Below, piece after piece: positions 13,903 through 21,202 of a stretch of DNA of 32,812 nt. A program made the position numbers and the translations under genes. The DNA is from a virus. Under the pieces are notes generated by a model. The model was given only the letters and a program-made list of their open reading frames with translations, was not told the origin of the DNA and did not search any database. Within the stretch, counting starts at the first letter, position 1, and each line of letters opens with the position of its first letter. The stretch lies in the IMG/VR virus record IMGVR_UViG_3300021356_000086, positions 1 through 32,812 of that record; one strand, written 5' to 3'.

Positions 13903-14577
13903 TCATCCTCTTGGTAAATAAAAATCTGGTAATCCATCTGTGTCTATTTGATGACCTAACCATGTGACTATTGCATACTTAGTACCACTAATTATAGGCA
14001 TAGCCCTATGGGAATAAGCGTAATTGCTAGGAAACAAAACTAAAGCAGGTTTATCGGGTTTTACATTTTCGTCAAAGTGTATAAAATATGTACCGCCACC
14101 CTCATACTCAGCAGGATTTAAAAGTATTAGCGCACTTAAATATCTAGGCATGTGTGGTGCATAATCACAATGAGCTTTATATTCTTGACCGCCCTGATAA
14201 CGCAATAAAGTATATCCCTCGTCAAACATAATTGGAAACTCGTACTTTTTAGTGTATTCATTTACATACTCACTTAACTTTTGTGTTAGTAATTCTTGTA
14301 GGTTAGCTATATCTCTAAAGTACTTGTCATTACCATTTTTAACGGACTCTCTGTATAGTCTTGATTCTTTAGGTAAAAAGTAATGTTCAGTAATACCAAA
14401 AGTCTTATTTGACCTAATATCTCCGCCTTTGTGTCCTTTACCAACGGACGCGTCTTTAAAACCTAATTCAAATGTTTCGTCTTGATCAATATCTTCACAT
14501 ATTTTTATAATTGTTTTAGCTTGATCTTCTGTAATGAAATCCTCATAGATTTCAACACAACCCATAATTTTTTTCAC
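13903..14577 (-). CDS. Prolyl 4-hydroxylase-like 2OG-Fe(II) oxygenase (copy 1)
   Basis: This 224-aa protein has a complete 2OG-Fe(II) signature: H136-x-D138 in YKAHCDYAPHM, YLSALILLN and EGGGTYF as in prolyl 4-hydroxylases, distal H190 in FPSNYAYSHRAMPI, and K200 ten residues later for 2-oxoglutarate (SGTKYAIVTWLG). The length and 'GG-x-T ... P ... H ... G-x-R/K' order fit the P4H catalytic domain. Likely reaction: Fe(II)-, O2- and 2-oxoglutarate-dependent hydroxylation of proline or another residue in a protein. The start is GTG 14577 with GGGAG upstream, overlapping the previous stop as GTGA. Substrate unknown. Confidence 0.85.
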   Translation of the reverse strand: MKKIMGCVEIYEDFITEDQAKTIIKICEDIDQDETFELGFKDASVGKGHKGGDIRSNKTFGITEHYFLPKESRLYRESVKNGNDKYFRDIANLQELLTQKLSEYVNEYTKKYEFPIMFDEGYTLLRYQGGQEYKAHCDYAPHMPRYLSALILLNPAEYEGGGTYFIHFDENVKPDKPALVLFPSNYAYSHRAMPIISGTKYAIVTWLGHQIDTDGLPDFYLPRG

Positions 14578-15290
14578 GAAAACTCCCTCATCTTGATTTG
14601 GTCTATTGGATTACCATTATTATAGCTATCCATATCAAAATTACTACTAAGTGAAACTAAAAATGCAGACTTACGCCCGTTTAACAAAGGTGTTGTTGCG
14701 TGTGAATAAACAAAAGAACTAGGCATAATTACAACCGATCCGGCAGGTGGTTTATATGGATCAGCCTCCGGAAAGTATCTAAATTTTAAACTACCACCCA
14801 TAAAATTGTCATTGAGATAAGTTAATATAGTTATTCGACGCATATACGGTGCAATGTAATATTGATTTGTTTTAGGATTTCTAACTGAGTGATTGTCACT
14901 ATGATATGTCATGTGTTTTGGCGGACTATAAGTTATGTATTGGTACTTTTCTAACCAATTAACTTCTTTTTCTACATCTGGGTACAATTCAAAATATTGT
15001 GCTGCTTTGTTTAAAGCGTTTGCTTGTACTTGTTTTAAAAATTGATAATGTGTTTTTTTTGTAAATTGAGCTTCAGGATCAAATCTTATAGGTCCGTTAT
15101 CGTTATATAAAGATTTTGCTGCTTCGTCTGTTTTAGTAGATTCTAAAGTTTGTTCAGCTTTCCAATTATCTACATCTTCGTCCATAGATTCTATTATGCC
15201 GTCAGGTACTTCTAAACAATTTTCCCAAGCGACTACACCTCTAATAACTTCTTTAGGTGTACCACTTACCCATAAATTATTCTTCTTCAT
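14574..15290 (-). CDS. Prolyl 4-hydroxylase-like 2OG-Fe(II) oxygenase (copy 2)
   Basis: This 238-aa protein has H130-x-D132 in MTYHSDNHS, the P4H-like ITILTYLNDNFMGGSLKF strand, a PAGSVVIMPSSFVYSHATTP segment with distal H197, and R206/K207 (NGRKSAF) for 2-oxoglutarate. The first 90 residues form a separate helical part, with charged EQTLESTKTDEAAK. It is only distantly similar to copy 1, so the two probably act on different residues or proteins. It starts at ATG 15290 inside the end of the upstream gene (14-nt overlap) and ends in a GTGA overlap with copy 1. Confidence 0.85.
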   Translation of the reverse strand: MKKNNLWVSGTPKEVIRGVVAWENCLEVPDGIIESMDEDVDNWKAEQTLESTKTDEAAKSLYNDNGPIRFDPEAQFTKKTHYQFLKQVQANALNKAAQYFELYPDVEKEVNWLEKYQYITYSPPKHMTYHSDNHSVRNPKTNQYYIAPYMRRITILTYLNDNFMGGSLKFRYFPEADPYKPPAGSVVIMPSSFVYSHATTPLLNGRKSAFLVSLSSNFDMDSYNNGNPIDQIKMREFS

Positions 15291-15747
15291 TTGCTTTTTC
15301 GTATATAGCGATTTCTTTTTTATCCATTTCTTTTTTATCCTTATAAAAAATTATGTCATACCATCCGGGTTTAAGAGCAATATGTTCACTATAAAAATAT
15401 TTCCTATGGTTATCGTATTGTAGTAAATGAGTATCTAATTTATTTTGTTGATCGCTAGGATTATCTAAATTTTTTGACCAGATCTCCATTGAGTATTGAG
15501 GCATATTATCTTTGTCAATAAATTCGTCAACATATATGTATTGGACAAATTCTGTTGAGGGTGCATTTACAGGAACATGAGCTTTTCTATATTCAGGTAT
15601 TTCAACAAGTTGTGCGACACTAGGGTCTTTAACAAAGTCTTCTATGTTTGGTGATAACCCTGTATGTACTTCAGCAACTACTTGTTCCCATTCTTGTTTG
15701 TAATCATCAATAGATTCACCTTCGGGTATGTAGTATATTAATCTCAC
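15277..15747 (-). CDS. 156-aa hypothetical protein
   Basis: GTG 15747 follows AAGGGAGG closely and the frame ends within the start of the P4H-like gene. The protein begins MRLIYYIPEGESIDDYKQEW, is rich in Asp, Glu, Lys and Tyr, has a central beta-like part (EFVQYIYVDEFIDKDN) and ends in a very charged Lys/Glu helix. No family is recognised. Its place between adhesin-like genes and hydroxylase-like genes makes a structural or assembly role possible. Confidence 0.6.
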   Translation of the reverse strand: MRLIYYIPEGESIDDYKQEWEQVVAEVHTGLSPNIEDFVKDPSVAQLVEIPEYRKAHVPVNAPSTEFVQYIYVDEFIDKDNMPQYSMEIWSKNLDNPSDQQNKLDTHLLQYDNHRKYFYSEHIALKPGWYDIIFYKDKKEMDKKEIAIYEKANEEE

Positions 15748-15764
15748 AATCCTCCCTTCTTTTA

Positions 15765-16688
15765 TTAGGCTGTGAGTGTTGCTTGAATATCAAGTTGTGC
15801 CTTTAAGTAATCGATTGTTGCACCAAAACTAACATCTTTTGTAGCTTTATAAGCATCAACATCGGCCAAGAACGCAGTTTCGTCAAATGCGTCTATATCT
15901 TCACCAAGTTTGTAAAGACAGTTAGCAACTGCTTTCTCACAGACTTGTAGGGCATCAGCTTTTTCCGTTGCTAAAGCATCGGCGCTAATTGATAGATCCA
16001 TATCTTCTCCTATATTGTAAGTGTTTCCTAGACAGTATAGCATTGAATATTCACGAATATCTTTTATTCCCGGACTACCCTCGACAGGCCAAACCCAATC
16101 GTCAGGTATCTCTACAAAATATGCGTTAGCTTTACTGTAAAATATTTTTATAAACGAATATGACCCCTGATCAGTTCCGTCATCTCCGTCATCTGTTGAT
16201 ATAGTATCAAGTTCTTTATCAAAATTATTTATTGTGCTACAAGTAATATCAGTAGCTAGAATATCCGTATAGGTATTGTCTGCATAAACATAAGGGCTAT
16301 CGTTTTTTATATAAAAATTTACATTAGGATTTATATTTGTGTCAACATCCCAAACATAACCTACTTCATACTTATATTCGTTTAGTAAATCGTCTGTTAA
16401 TTTAAGTGGTGTATCATATTCACCGTTGTAATCTGTTATAAAATCTTTGCGTCTTATATATAAAGAAAATCTTTTTGCATTGTTTAACTCAACATCAACA
16501 TAACCAAGTGTTCCGTCAACTACAAAATTTAATTTTTTTCTTGGACCATAAGGATATACATTATCGATTAAATCATCTGGAAATAAATTAGGTGCGTCTT
16601 GTGGATATAAAGTGCCGGGAAAATAAAATAAATCCCAATTACTATAATCTTGATCTTCTCGTTTGTAATAAACTCTAACTGTCGCCAT
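15765..16688 (-). CDS. 307-aa protein with PUD/CBM41-like N-terminal domain
   Basis: The opening MATVRVYYKREDQDYSNWDL resembles the start of bacterial pullulanase-associated (PUD, CBM41) domains, 'v-x-v-H-Y-x-R-x-D-x-D-Y-x-x-W-x-L', which bind alpha-glucans. The next 80 residues (VDVELNNAKRFSLYIRRKD) fit the rest of that fold. The middle (about 110-230) is beta-rich with an acidic turn (DGDDGTDQG), and the C-terminal 70 residues are helical and Ala/Asp-rich. It probably is a virion carbohydrate-binding protein. The family match is from a short motif only. Confidence 0.5.
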   Translation of the reverse strand: MATVRVYYKREDQDYSNWDLFYFPGTLYPQDAPNLFPDDLIDNVYPYGPRKKLNFVVDGTLGYVDVELNNAKRFSLYIRRKDFITDYNGEYDTPLKLTDDLLNEYKYEVGYVWDVDTNINPNVNFYIKNDSPYVYADNTYTDILATDITCSTINNFDKELDTISTDDGDDGTDQGSYSFIKIFYSKANAYFVEIPDDWVWPVEGSPGIKDIREYSMLYCLGNTYNIGEDMDLSISADALATEKADALQVCEKAVANCLYKLGEDIDAFDETAFLADVDAYKATKDVSFGATIDYLKAQLDIQATLTA

Positions 16689-16800
16689 AAATCAACCGCC
16701 TATTTTCTTCTAAAGCTTCTAGCCATTCCTCTTCTGGTACATTATGTACGCCTATACAATTACCTATTGGGCTTCTACCACAAGTACATTTTTTAGCCAT
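16675..16800 (-). CDS. 41-aa CDGSH-like iron-sulphur protein candidate
   Basis: ATG 16800 lies two bases after the preceding stop with AAGG seven bases upstream, and TAG 16675 lies inside the start of the next gene. The protein begins MAKKCTCGRSPIGNCIGVH: C5-x-C7 ... C15-x3-H19 with Arg-Ser after the second Cys and Gly before the His, the pattern of [2Fe-2S] CDGSH proteins (C-x-C ... C-x-G-x-H). The gap between the second and third Cys is one residue shorter than in mitoNEET. The remaining 22 residues are a charged helix (EEEWLEALEENRRL). A zinc site is the alternative. Confidence 0.65.
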   Translation of the reverse strand: MAKKCTCGRSPIGNCIGVHNVPEEEWLEALEENRRLIYGDS

Positions 16801-16802
16801 AA

Positions 16803-17462
16803 TTAGACCTTAAATGTTTTTACATTACCGTCATTGTGTCCTGTGACATCTGTGGCTAGTCCTGTAAGTGGTATGTCTTGACTAACTATAAAAATTGCAC
16901 CACCACCGGTAGTAGATTCTCCTGTAGCATATACAGTTCCATAACCACTAATATTTCTTGCACATAAAACTACAATTCCACCACCTGCGTTTGTTGTATC
17001 TCCTGATCCGCCAACTACAGCTTCGGGTGTTGTTTGACCACCGTGTACAATAACTCCGCTTATAGCTAAGTCTGGGTGGTTAAAATATTCTATACCTTCT
17101 GTAGGTGCTGTAGCACTTGTACCATTTCCCGCACCACCAATACTGTTAGTTGCATTACCTGTAGTACCGCCTTTTAATGTTCCGTCTGTACTAGCTGCGC
17201 CTTTTCTACCTAATGAACAAGTAGCTTGTTCGCTTGGTGTACTAGATAACATTAAAGAGTTTCTAACAAAAACTCTATACCCTGCTGTGTTTAAATGTAT
17301 ATCGTCATTTATAGTTAAGTTGTTGTAGTGCATATCACGAGTCAATGTTGTATTAGATGATATTGTGACATTACCGTCATTACCTGAGCCATAAATACTG
17401 TCTGGTATCACATCAAAAGTTTCAAAGTCGCTTGGTACTACACCTATTTCTTTTATAGCCAT
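16803..17462 (-). CDS. Gly-rich fibre/adhesin protein (219 aa)
   Basis: The start at ATG 17462 lies one base after the upstream stop, with GGGAG six bases before it. A longer in-frame start at 17495 would run into the upstream gene. Residues about 25-70 contain GNDGNVTISSNTTLTRDM and HYNNLTINDD, a module shared with the upstream gene. The rest is Gly/Thr-rich beta structure (KGGTTGNATNSIGGAGNGTS, GGGIVVLCAR). Such Gly-rich beta proteins form tail-fibre shafts or tips. A virion receptor-binding role is likely. Confidence 0.65.
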   Translation of the reverse strand: MAIKEIGVVPSDFETFDVIPDSIYGSGNDGNVTISSNTTLTRDMHYNNLTINDDIHLNTAGYRVFVRNSLMLSSTPSEQATCSLGRKGAASTDGTLKGGTTGNATNSIGGAGNGTSATAPTEGIEYFNHPDLAISGVIVHGGQTTPEAVVGGSGDTTNAGGGIVVLCARNISGYGTVYATGESTTGGGAIFIVSQDIPLTGLATDVTGHNDGNVKTFKV

Positions 17463-17463
17463 T

Positions 17464-18792
17464 TTACGCTCCCGGATCTGTGTCGCTAGCAGCAATATTG
17501 TAAACCGTTAATACAGTTCCAGCACCTGCTGTTCCTGTACCACTCGTACCTGCGGCTGCTGCTAATGTCAAACCGCTAGGTAAAGGTTTTGTTCCCGAAA
17601 TTAAAATTACTGTTCCGCCCCCCGCGTTATACCCGTCTGATGCTGTTCCGCCTGAGCCACCTGCACCGCCGGGGTGATAAACTGTTGGGTTTGTGTTAGA
17701 AGGATTTGTACCGTAGTTGGTAGGGTTGCTTCCGTAGTTAGTTGGATTTGACCCGTAGTTTGCCCCATAATTAGTATTGTTAGACCCATAGTTTGTTGTA
17801 GGGTTATTACTTCCATAGTTTGTGTATGGATGTGAGTGGTTGTAGTGATAATGATAATATCCGGATTGATAGTTATTAATTGATGGACCGCCGTGCCAAT
17901 GATAATGTGTGTGAGGATTTGATCCGCTGTAAGAGTATGGGTTTCCGGGTGATGTGTAGGAATAGTTGTTCCCCGGATAGCTATATCCGTATGAATAGTT
18001 ATTTCCTGAATAAGAATAGTTATTTCCCGGATGTGTGTTTGTATTACCCGGAACTGTGTTTCCCGGTGTACTAGCGTCTGGTGCAGGAGCGCCTGATGTT
18101 CCATCCGTTCCAGCAGATGCGTCATCGCCGTCGGCTCTAACTGTACCGTCACCTACTATTGTCTTAGCAATAACTAAAACAACTCCACCGCCTACCGCAC
18201 CTGTACCCGCTGTTGCTGCATTACCGGTTGCACCTTTACCACCCGGCGCACCAACTGTTTGATAGTCACTCCAATTTGAGTCACCACCGTCTGCACCTGC
18301 TGCGGCGTTTGCTGTAATCGATCCGTCATCCCCACCAGATCCACCTCCTATAAACTTATAAGAGCCAGACGCAGGATCAAACTTTGACCCCTGTATAGCT
18401 ACTGTTAAATTAAAAAATTCGTTTTCCCCACTAAAAAATTTGTTTGCGTTATGTGCTGAGTCTGATTGTGATCCTGATTTACCGCCTAATGTGTCAGTTG
18501 CTGCTGTACCTTTAGCAAAGCCACCCTTAAGAGTTCCTACAGTAGTTTTGTTTGTAAATCTACCTATTCTTGAAGTGCTATCTGTAAATGTAAGTGTTCC
18601 TTTGACAAAGATACGATAGCCGTTGCTATCTAATGTACAGTTAGCATTTATTGTTAAATTGTTGTAGTACATATCTCTTGATAGTGTGGTATTTGAGGTT
18701 ATTGTGACATTGCCATCTTGTCCAAAACCATATACTTCATCACCACCAAGTCTGTCTAAAAAGACCGGCTCGGGTATTTCTATGGAAGGCAT
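17464..18792 (-). CDS. Gly-rich fibre protein with Tyr/Asn/Pro/His low-complexity insert (442 aa)
   Basis: The N-terminal part (GQDGNVTITSNTTLSRDM, YYNNLTINAN) is homologous to the next gene product, and the Gly-rich frame (GGGSGGDDGS, TAGTGAVGGGVVLVIAK, AGGGTVILISGTKP) looks like a stacked beta fibre. Between about residues 244 and 373 it is interrupted by a low-complexity stretch built from PGNNYSYSG, YGYSYPGNNYSY, a His/Tyr run (PHTHYHWHGG, YYHYHYNHSH) and NYGSNPT repeats. Proline, tyrosine, serine and threonine there are candidate sites for the hydroxylase-like and glycosyltransferase-like enzymes of this operon, and the histidines could bind metal. It probably is a virion surface protein. 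Confidence 0.7.
   Translation of the reverse strand: MPSIEIPEPVFLDRLGGDEVYGFGQDGNVTITSNTTLSRDMYYNNLTINANCTLDSNGYRIFVKGTLTFTDSTSRIGRFTNKTTVGTLKGGFAKGTAATDTLGGKSGSQSDSAHNANKFFSGENEFFNLTVAIQGSKFDPASGSYKFIGGGSGGDDGSITANAAAGADGGDSNWSDYQTVGAPGGKGATGNAATAGTGAVGGGVVLVIAKTIVGDGTVRADGDDASAGTDGTSGAPAPDASTPGNTVPGNTNTHPGNNYSYSGNNYSYGYSYPGNNYSYTSPGNPYSYSGSNPHTHYHWHGGPSINNYQSGYYHYHYNHSHPYTNYGSNNPTTNYGSNNTNYGANYGSNPTNYGSNPTNYGTNPSNTNPTVYHPGGAGGSGGTASDGYNAGGGTVILISGTKPLPSGLTLAAAAGTSGTGTAGAGTVLTVYNIAASDTDPGA
17672..18062 (-). repeat. Degenerate repeats encoding a Tyr/Asn/Pro/Ser/His-rich segment
   Basis: Short imperfect units of 9-15 nt encode NYGSNP-, PGNNYSY- and HYH-like repeats. Codons vary between units, so the repetition is older than very recent slippage. 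The segment interrupts an otherwise Gly-rich beta fibre. Confidence 0.7.
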
Positions 18793-19121
18793 TAGCTTAC
18801 CTCAACACCGGAAACATGTACATTTATAGAACTAGCTGCGCTTGCCTTACCTCTAATAGACGCGTTTGCCGCAACAACCATAGCCAAGTCAATAACTTGA
18901 GTTGTGTTAGCTTGCACAGTTATATCACCAAATATAATGTGACTATCTGCTGTAGTTCCACCAGAAGGTACAACTTTTATCTGTGCTGTTCTATCAGTAG
19001 CTGTGTAATTTGCAAGTATGAGTTGCTTGATAATGATCTTGTTGCTGTTTGTAAATATTTCAGCTTCGGATGTACCAAGCGTTTCACTAGCATTTAGTTC
19101 TGCTGCTGTATATACTGCCAT
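18792..19121 (-). CDS. Small beta-domain virion protein (109 aa)
   Basis: The protein starts MAVYTAAELNASETLGTSEA and has alternating hydrophobic strands (KIIIKQLILANYTATDRTAQ, QVIDLAMVVAANASIRGK, INVHVSGVEV). The layout is like that of the product of 21985..22314, in which an immunoglobulin- or jelly-roll-like domain is built around a 'sub-strand, I-P/V-x, A-x-x-Q' pattern. These are probably fibre or decoration proteins. Its stop shares one base region with the following start. Confidence 0.6.
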   Translation of the reverse strand: MAVYTAAELNASETLGTSEAEIFTNSNKIIIKQLILANYTATDRTAQIKVVPSGGTTADSHIIFGDITVQANTTQVIDLAMVVAANASIRGKASAASSINVHVSGVEVS

Positions 19122-19129
19122 TTATTCTC

Positions 19130-19585
19130 CTATAATCCCAACCACTGTAAAGCTTCAGTAGTATGTAATTGTTGTGCTTTCACTTTTACCATTGCACTTG
19201 CAGAGTTGTCATAAAGCATAACTAAATCGTTATCTTCATCTACATCAATACTTGTACCGTCGGTAAGTCTTGTAGCATCTATAACAAGTGTGACCGCCCC
19301 ACTATCAGCACCACCGTCCAAACCAGAAGTAGCCGCGGTTGTGACAACTGTGACATCCCCTGCTTCTATTGACTGCCAACTTGAGCCATTGTACACTTGA
19401 AGTCTTGAATCTGTGCTGTTGTATATAATTTCACCGGTAGTAGCCGAACTTATTGCATCTCTTTGCGTTGTAGTAAAACTAGGTATTAACGGTCCGCCAT
19501 CGGTTGATCCGGCGACAAATTCACTAAAACCGGTAGTATCACCACTAGTCGTGACTACTCTAATTAAATGTTTTCTATTTGCCAT
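19130..19585 (-). CDS. Tail-fibre-like protein with YNGSSW motif (151 aa)
   Basis: The N-terminus (FSEFVAGSTDGG) resembles the start of other phage fibre proteins. Residues about 38-70 hold TQRDAISSATTGEIIYN followed by RLQVYNGSSWQSI, a widespread phage fibre motif also found in the product of 22317..22565. The rest is beta-rich and Thr/Asp-rich (DGTSIDVDEDNDLVMLYD). It is probably a fibre shaft or connector. Confidence 0.65.
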   Translation of the reverse strand: MANRKHLIRVVTTSGDTTGFSEFVAGSTDGGPLIPSFTTTQRDAISSATTGEIIYNSTDSRLQVYNGSSWQSIEAGDVTVVTTAATSGLDGGADSGAVTLVIDATRLTDGTSIDVDEDNDLVMLYDNSASAMVKVKAQQLHTTEALQWLGL

Positions 19586-19622
19586 GATTTCCCTTAATTA
19601 AGATTCTATTGTAGTTTAGCAT
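19575..19622 (-). CDS. Possible 15-aa leader peptide in an unusual gap
   Basis: A short frame, MLNYNRILIKGNHGK, starts at ATG 19622 with AAAGG six to seven bases upstream and ends inside the first codons of the following fibre gene. It occupies a 62-nt gap that is long for this operon. A chance frame is equally possible. Confidence 0.2.
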   Translation of the reverse strand: MLNYNRILIKGNHGK

Positions 19623-19647
19623 TAGATACCTTTCTTATTGTGTTTTG

Positions 19648-20484
19648 TTAATTCCATACTCTTGCTAAAAACCAACAAGTGTGATTAGTTGTTGTTCCAT
19701 CATTGTTATAGTGTCTATTACTATCATTTCTAGTAATATTTCCTTTCCATGTATAACCTGTTCCATCATCAACATGTGTATTAAAACCACCAGAAGATTC
19801 TTGATGAGGTGGATCTGGAACTAACCTACCACCATCATTACTTAAACTGTAGTTGTAATGTATTCTATTGGATGTAAATGCTCTTCTACCTGTACCACCT
19901 GAAATCATATCACTATCGTTGTAATACCAACCTCTTGATGTACTTCCACCAAGATAGTAGTTCATAGTTTGAGTTGTACTATGTTTGTAAGATTTCCAAC
20001 TTACATCGTTATTATGATCTTCAATAATCAACAATTCGTTCCAAGAAAAATGATTCCAAGTTTCTAATTTTAAATTTTTCTTTACAAGTGAAGTCCAAGA
20101 AGAGTGAGAAGTACCCTGTGAATCTTCAAATACTGTAGTGTTCATATATTGACCTTTCCACCAATTTCTTGTGTCTCCATATACATTGGTTGCAGAAAAC
20201 AATAAAACATAAGATTTTCCTGAGTTTTGATAATTTATTTCACACCAAGCTAAATCTGTATCAGTGCTGTTATTGTTTATATAATATAAACCACTTGTAG
20301 CAGCAGGGTTGTCTGTATATATAGCATCGGCACTTGAAGCAGGTGCATCTACTGATTCTCCTAAACCTAAAGCCCACTCATTATCAGCTTGCATAATGTG
20401 TTGCTCATTTACACCAAATAAACCTGATTTGGTAGATGTTCTATAATTTCTTGGTTTTTTACCACGCATTCTTCCATAAGCCAT
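19648..20484 (-). CDS. Adhesin with possible fibrinogen-related domain (278 aa, copy 1)
   Basis: The N-terminal 40 residues (GRMRGKKPRNYRT, SGLFGVNEQHIMQADNEW) are shared with the product of 21203..21976 and probably fix the protein to the tail. The central part (SGLYYINNNS, DLAWCEINYQNSGKSYVLLF) resembles the 'G-x-Y-x-I ... v-x-C-x-M ... G-x-W' opening of fibrinogen-related domains, followed by WNHFSWNELLIIEDHNNDV. The C-terminal part is rich in Trp, His, Asn and Gly. A receptor-binding role is inferred from modular structure and location. The domain assignment is tentative. Confidence 0.55.
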   Translation of the reverse strand: MAYGRMRGKKPRNYRTSTKSGLFGVNEQHIMQADNEWALGLGESVDAPASSADAIYTDNPAATSGLYYINNNSTDTDLAWCEINYQNSGKSYVLLFSATNVYGDTRNWWKGQYMNTTVFEDSQGTSHSSWTSLVKKNLKLETWNHFSWNELLIIEDHNNDVSWKSYKHSTTQTMNYYLGGSTSRGWYYNDSDMISGGTGRRAFTSNRIHYNYSLSNDGGRLVPDPPHQESSGGFNTHVDDGTGYTWKGNITRNDSNRHYNNDGTTTNHTCWFLARVWN

Positions 20485-21194
20485 TAGACAATACCCCTTC
20501 CATTGTAATAAGTGTAAAGTTGTCCTATTTCACTCAAACTTAAATTTCGACTATATATAAGAATTGCGTAAAGCTTTCCACTATCAAATTGATAGCTACC
20601 ATAATAATTAAATCCAAAACCAGACCAATTAAAATCTGCATTAACAAAAGAGATCATGATCGCACTAGAAGTTCTTATATTGTCATATAAGTTATAACGA
20701 ATATTAGAAGATGAATTATTTTTATACACAGCACCTATGCTTACATTAGAATAATAACCTTTATTACCTGACCTATAAGCACCTAGATAATCTCCTCCAC
20801 CTGTATTACCATTGCTGTCAAAAAGAGATTGTGTATCTGTAGTTTGCATTACATAAATAACTGTTCTGTTGCTACCTAAAATACCTGTTTTAGAAACTTG
20901 AAAATTAGTAGCTAAGTTGAAATATCCACTTGAGTTCCAATTAGGATTTGTTAATGTTGCGTGATTATTATTACCACTAAGGTCTGTCCAAGTAGTTCCA
21001 GAGCCACTATAACTAGGTTGTTTACCTGCATCCCATTCAACTGTTAAGTTTGAAGTGACAGGAATACCACCTGTATTCTTAGCATTAGTTTCTATAAGGT
21101 GTATGTTTTCGTCATTATTAAAATTACCACTATTTTGTTGATCGGTCATAGTAGGTCTTCCTGCCTTAAATCCATATATACCTCTATCGCTCAT
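20484..21194 (-). CDS. LamG/concanavalin-A-like lectin-domain protein (236 aa)
   Basis: After a 50-residue N-terminal part, TVEWDAGKQPSYSGSGTTW, then TDLSGNNNHATLTN, is the classic opening of phage LamG-like domains. The end, KLYAILIYSRNLSLSEIGQL, followed by YTYYNGRG, is the equally typical closing motif ('iYnR-x-L-s-x-x-E-i-x-q-x-y'). These domains bind glycans and are common on tail fibres and capsid decorations. The gene shares a base with the next start and lies between two paralogous adhesin genes. Confidence 0.8.
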   Translation of the reverse strand: MSDRGIYGFKAGRPTMTDQQNSGNFNNDENIHLIETNAKNTGGIPVTSNLTVEWDAGKQPSYSGSGTTWTDLSGNNNHATLTNPNWNSSGYFNLATNFQVSKTGILGSNRTVIYVMQTTDTQSLFDSNGNTGGGDYLGAYRSGNKGYYSNVSIGAVYKNNSSSNIRYNLYDNIRTSSAIMISFVNADFNWSGFGFNYYGSYQFDSGKLYAILIYSRNLSLSEIGQLYTYYNGRGIV

Positions 21195-21202
21195 AATATT
21201 TC

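Noticed and set aside
13901-13963. Longer start for the short oxygenase-like gene
   Set aside because: The extension (Arg-rich) is read from inside the P4H-like gene; AGAGG at correct spacing supports 13900.
17607-18152. 181-codon minus-strand frame overlapping the Gly-rich fibre gene
   Set aside because: It covers only the low-complexity insert in a shifted frame (Thr/Ile/His repeats), has no ribosome site and ends within the fibre gene. An accessory overlapping gene cannot be fully excluded.
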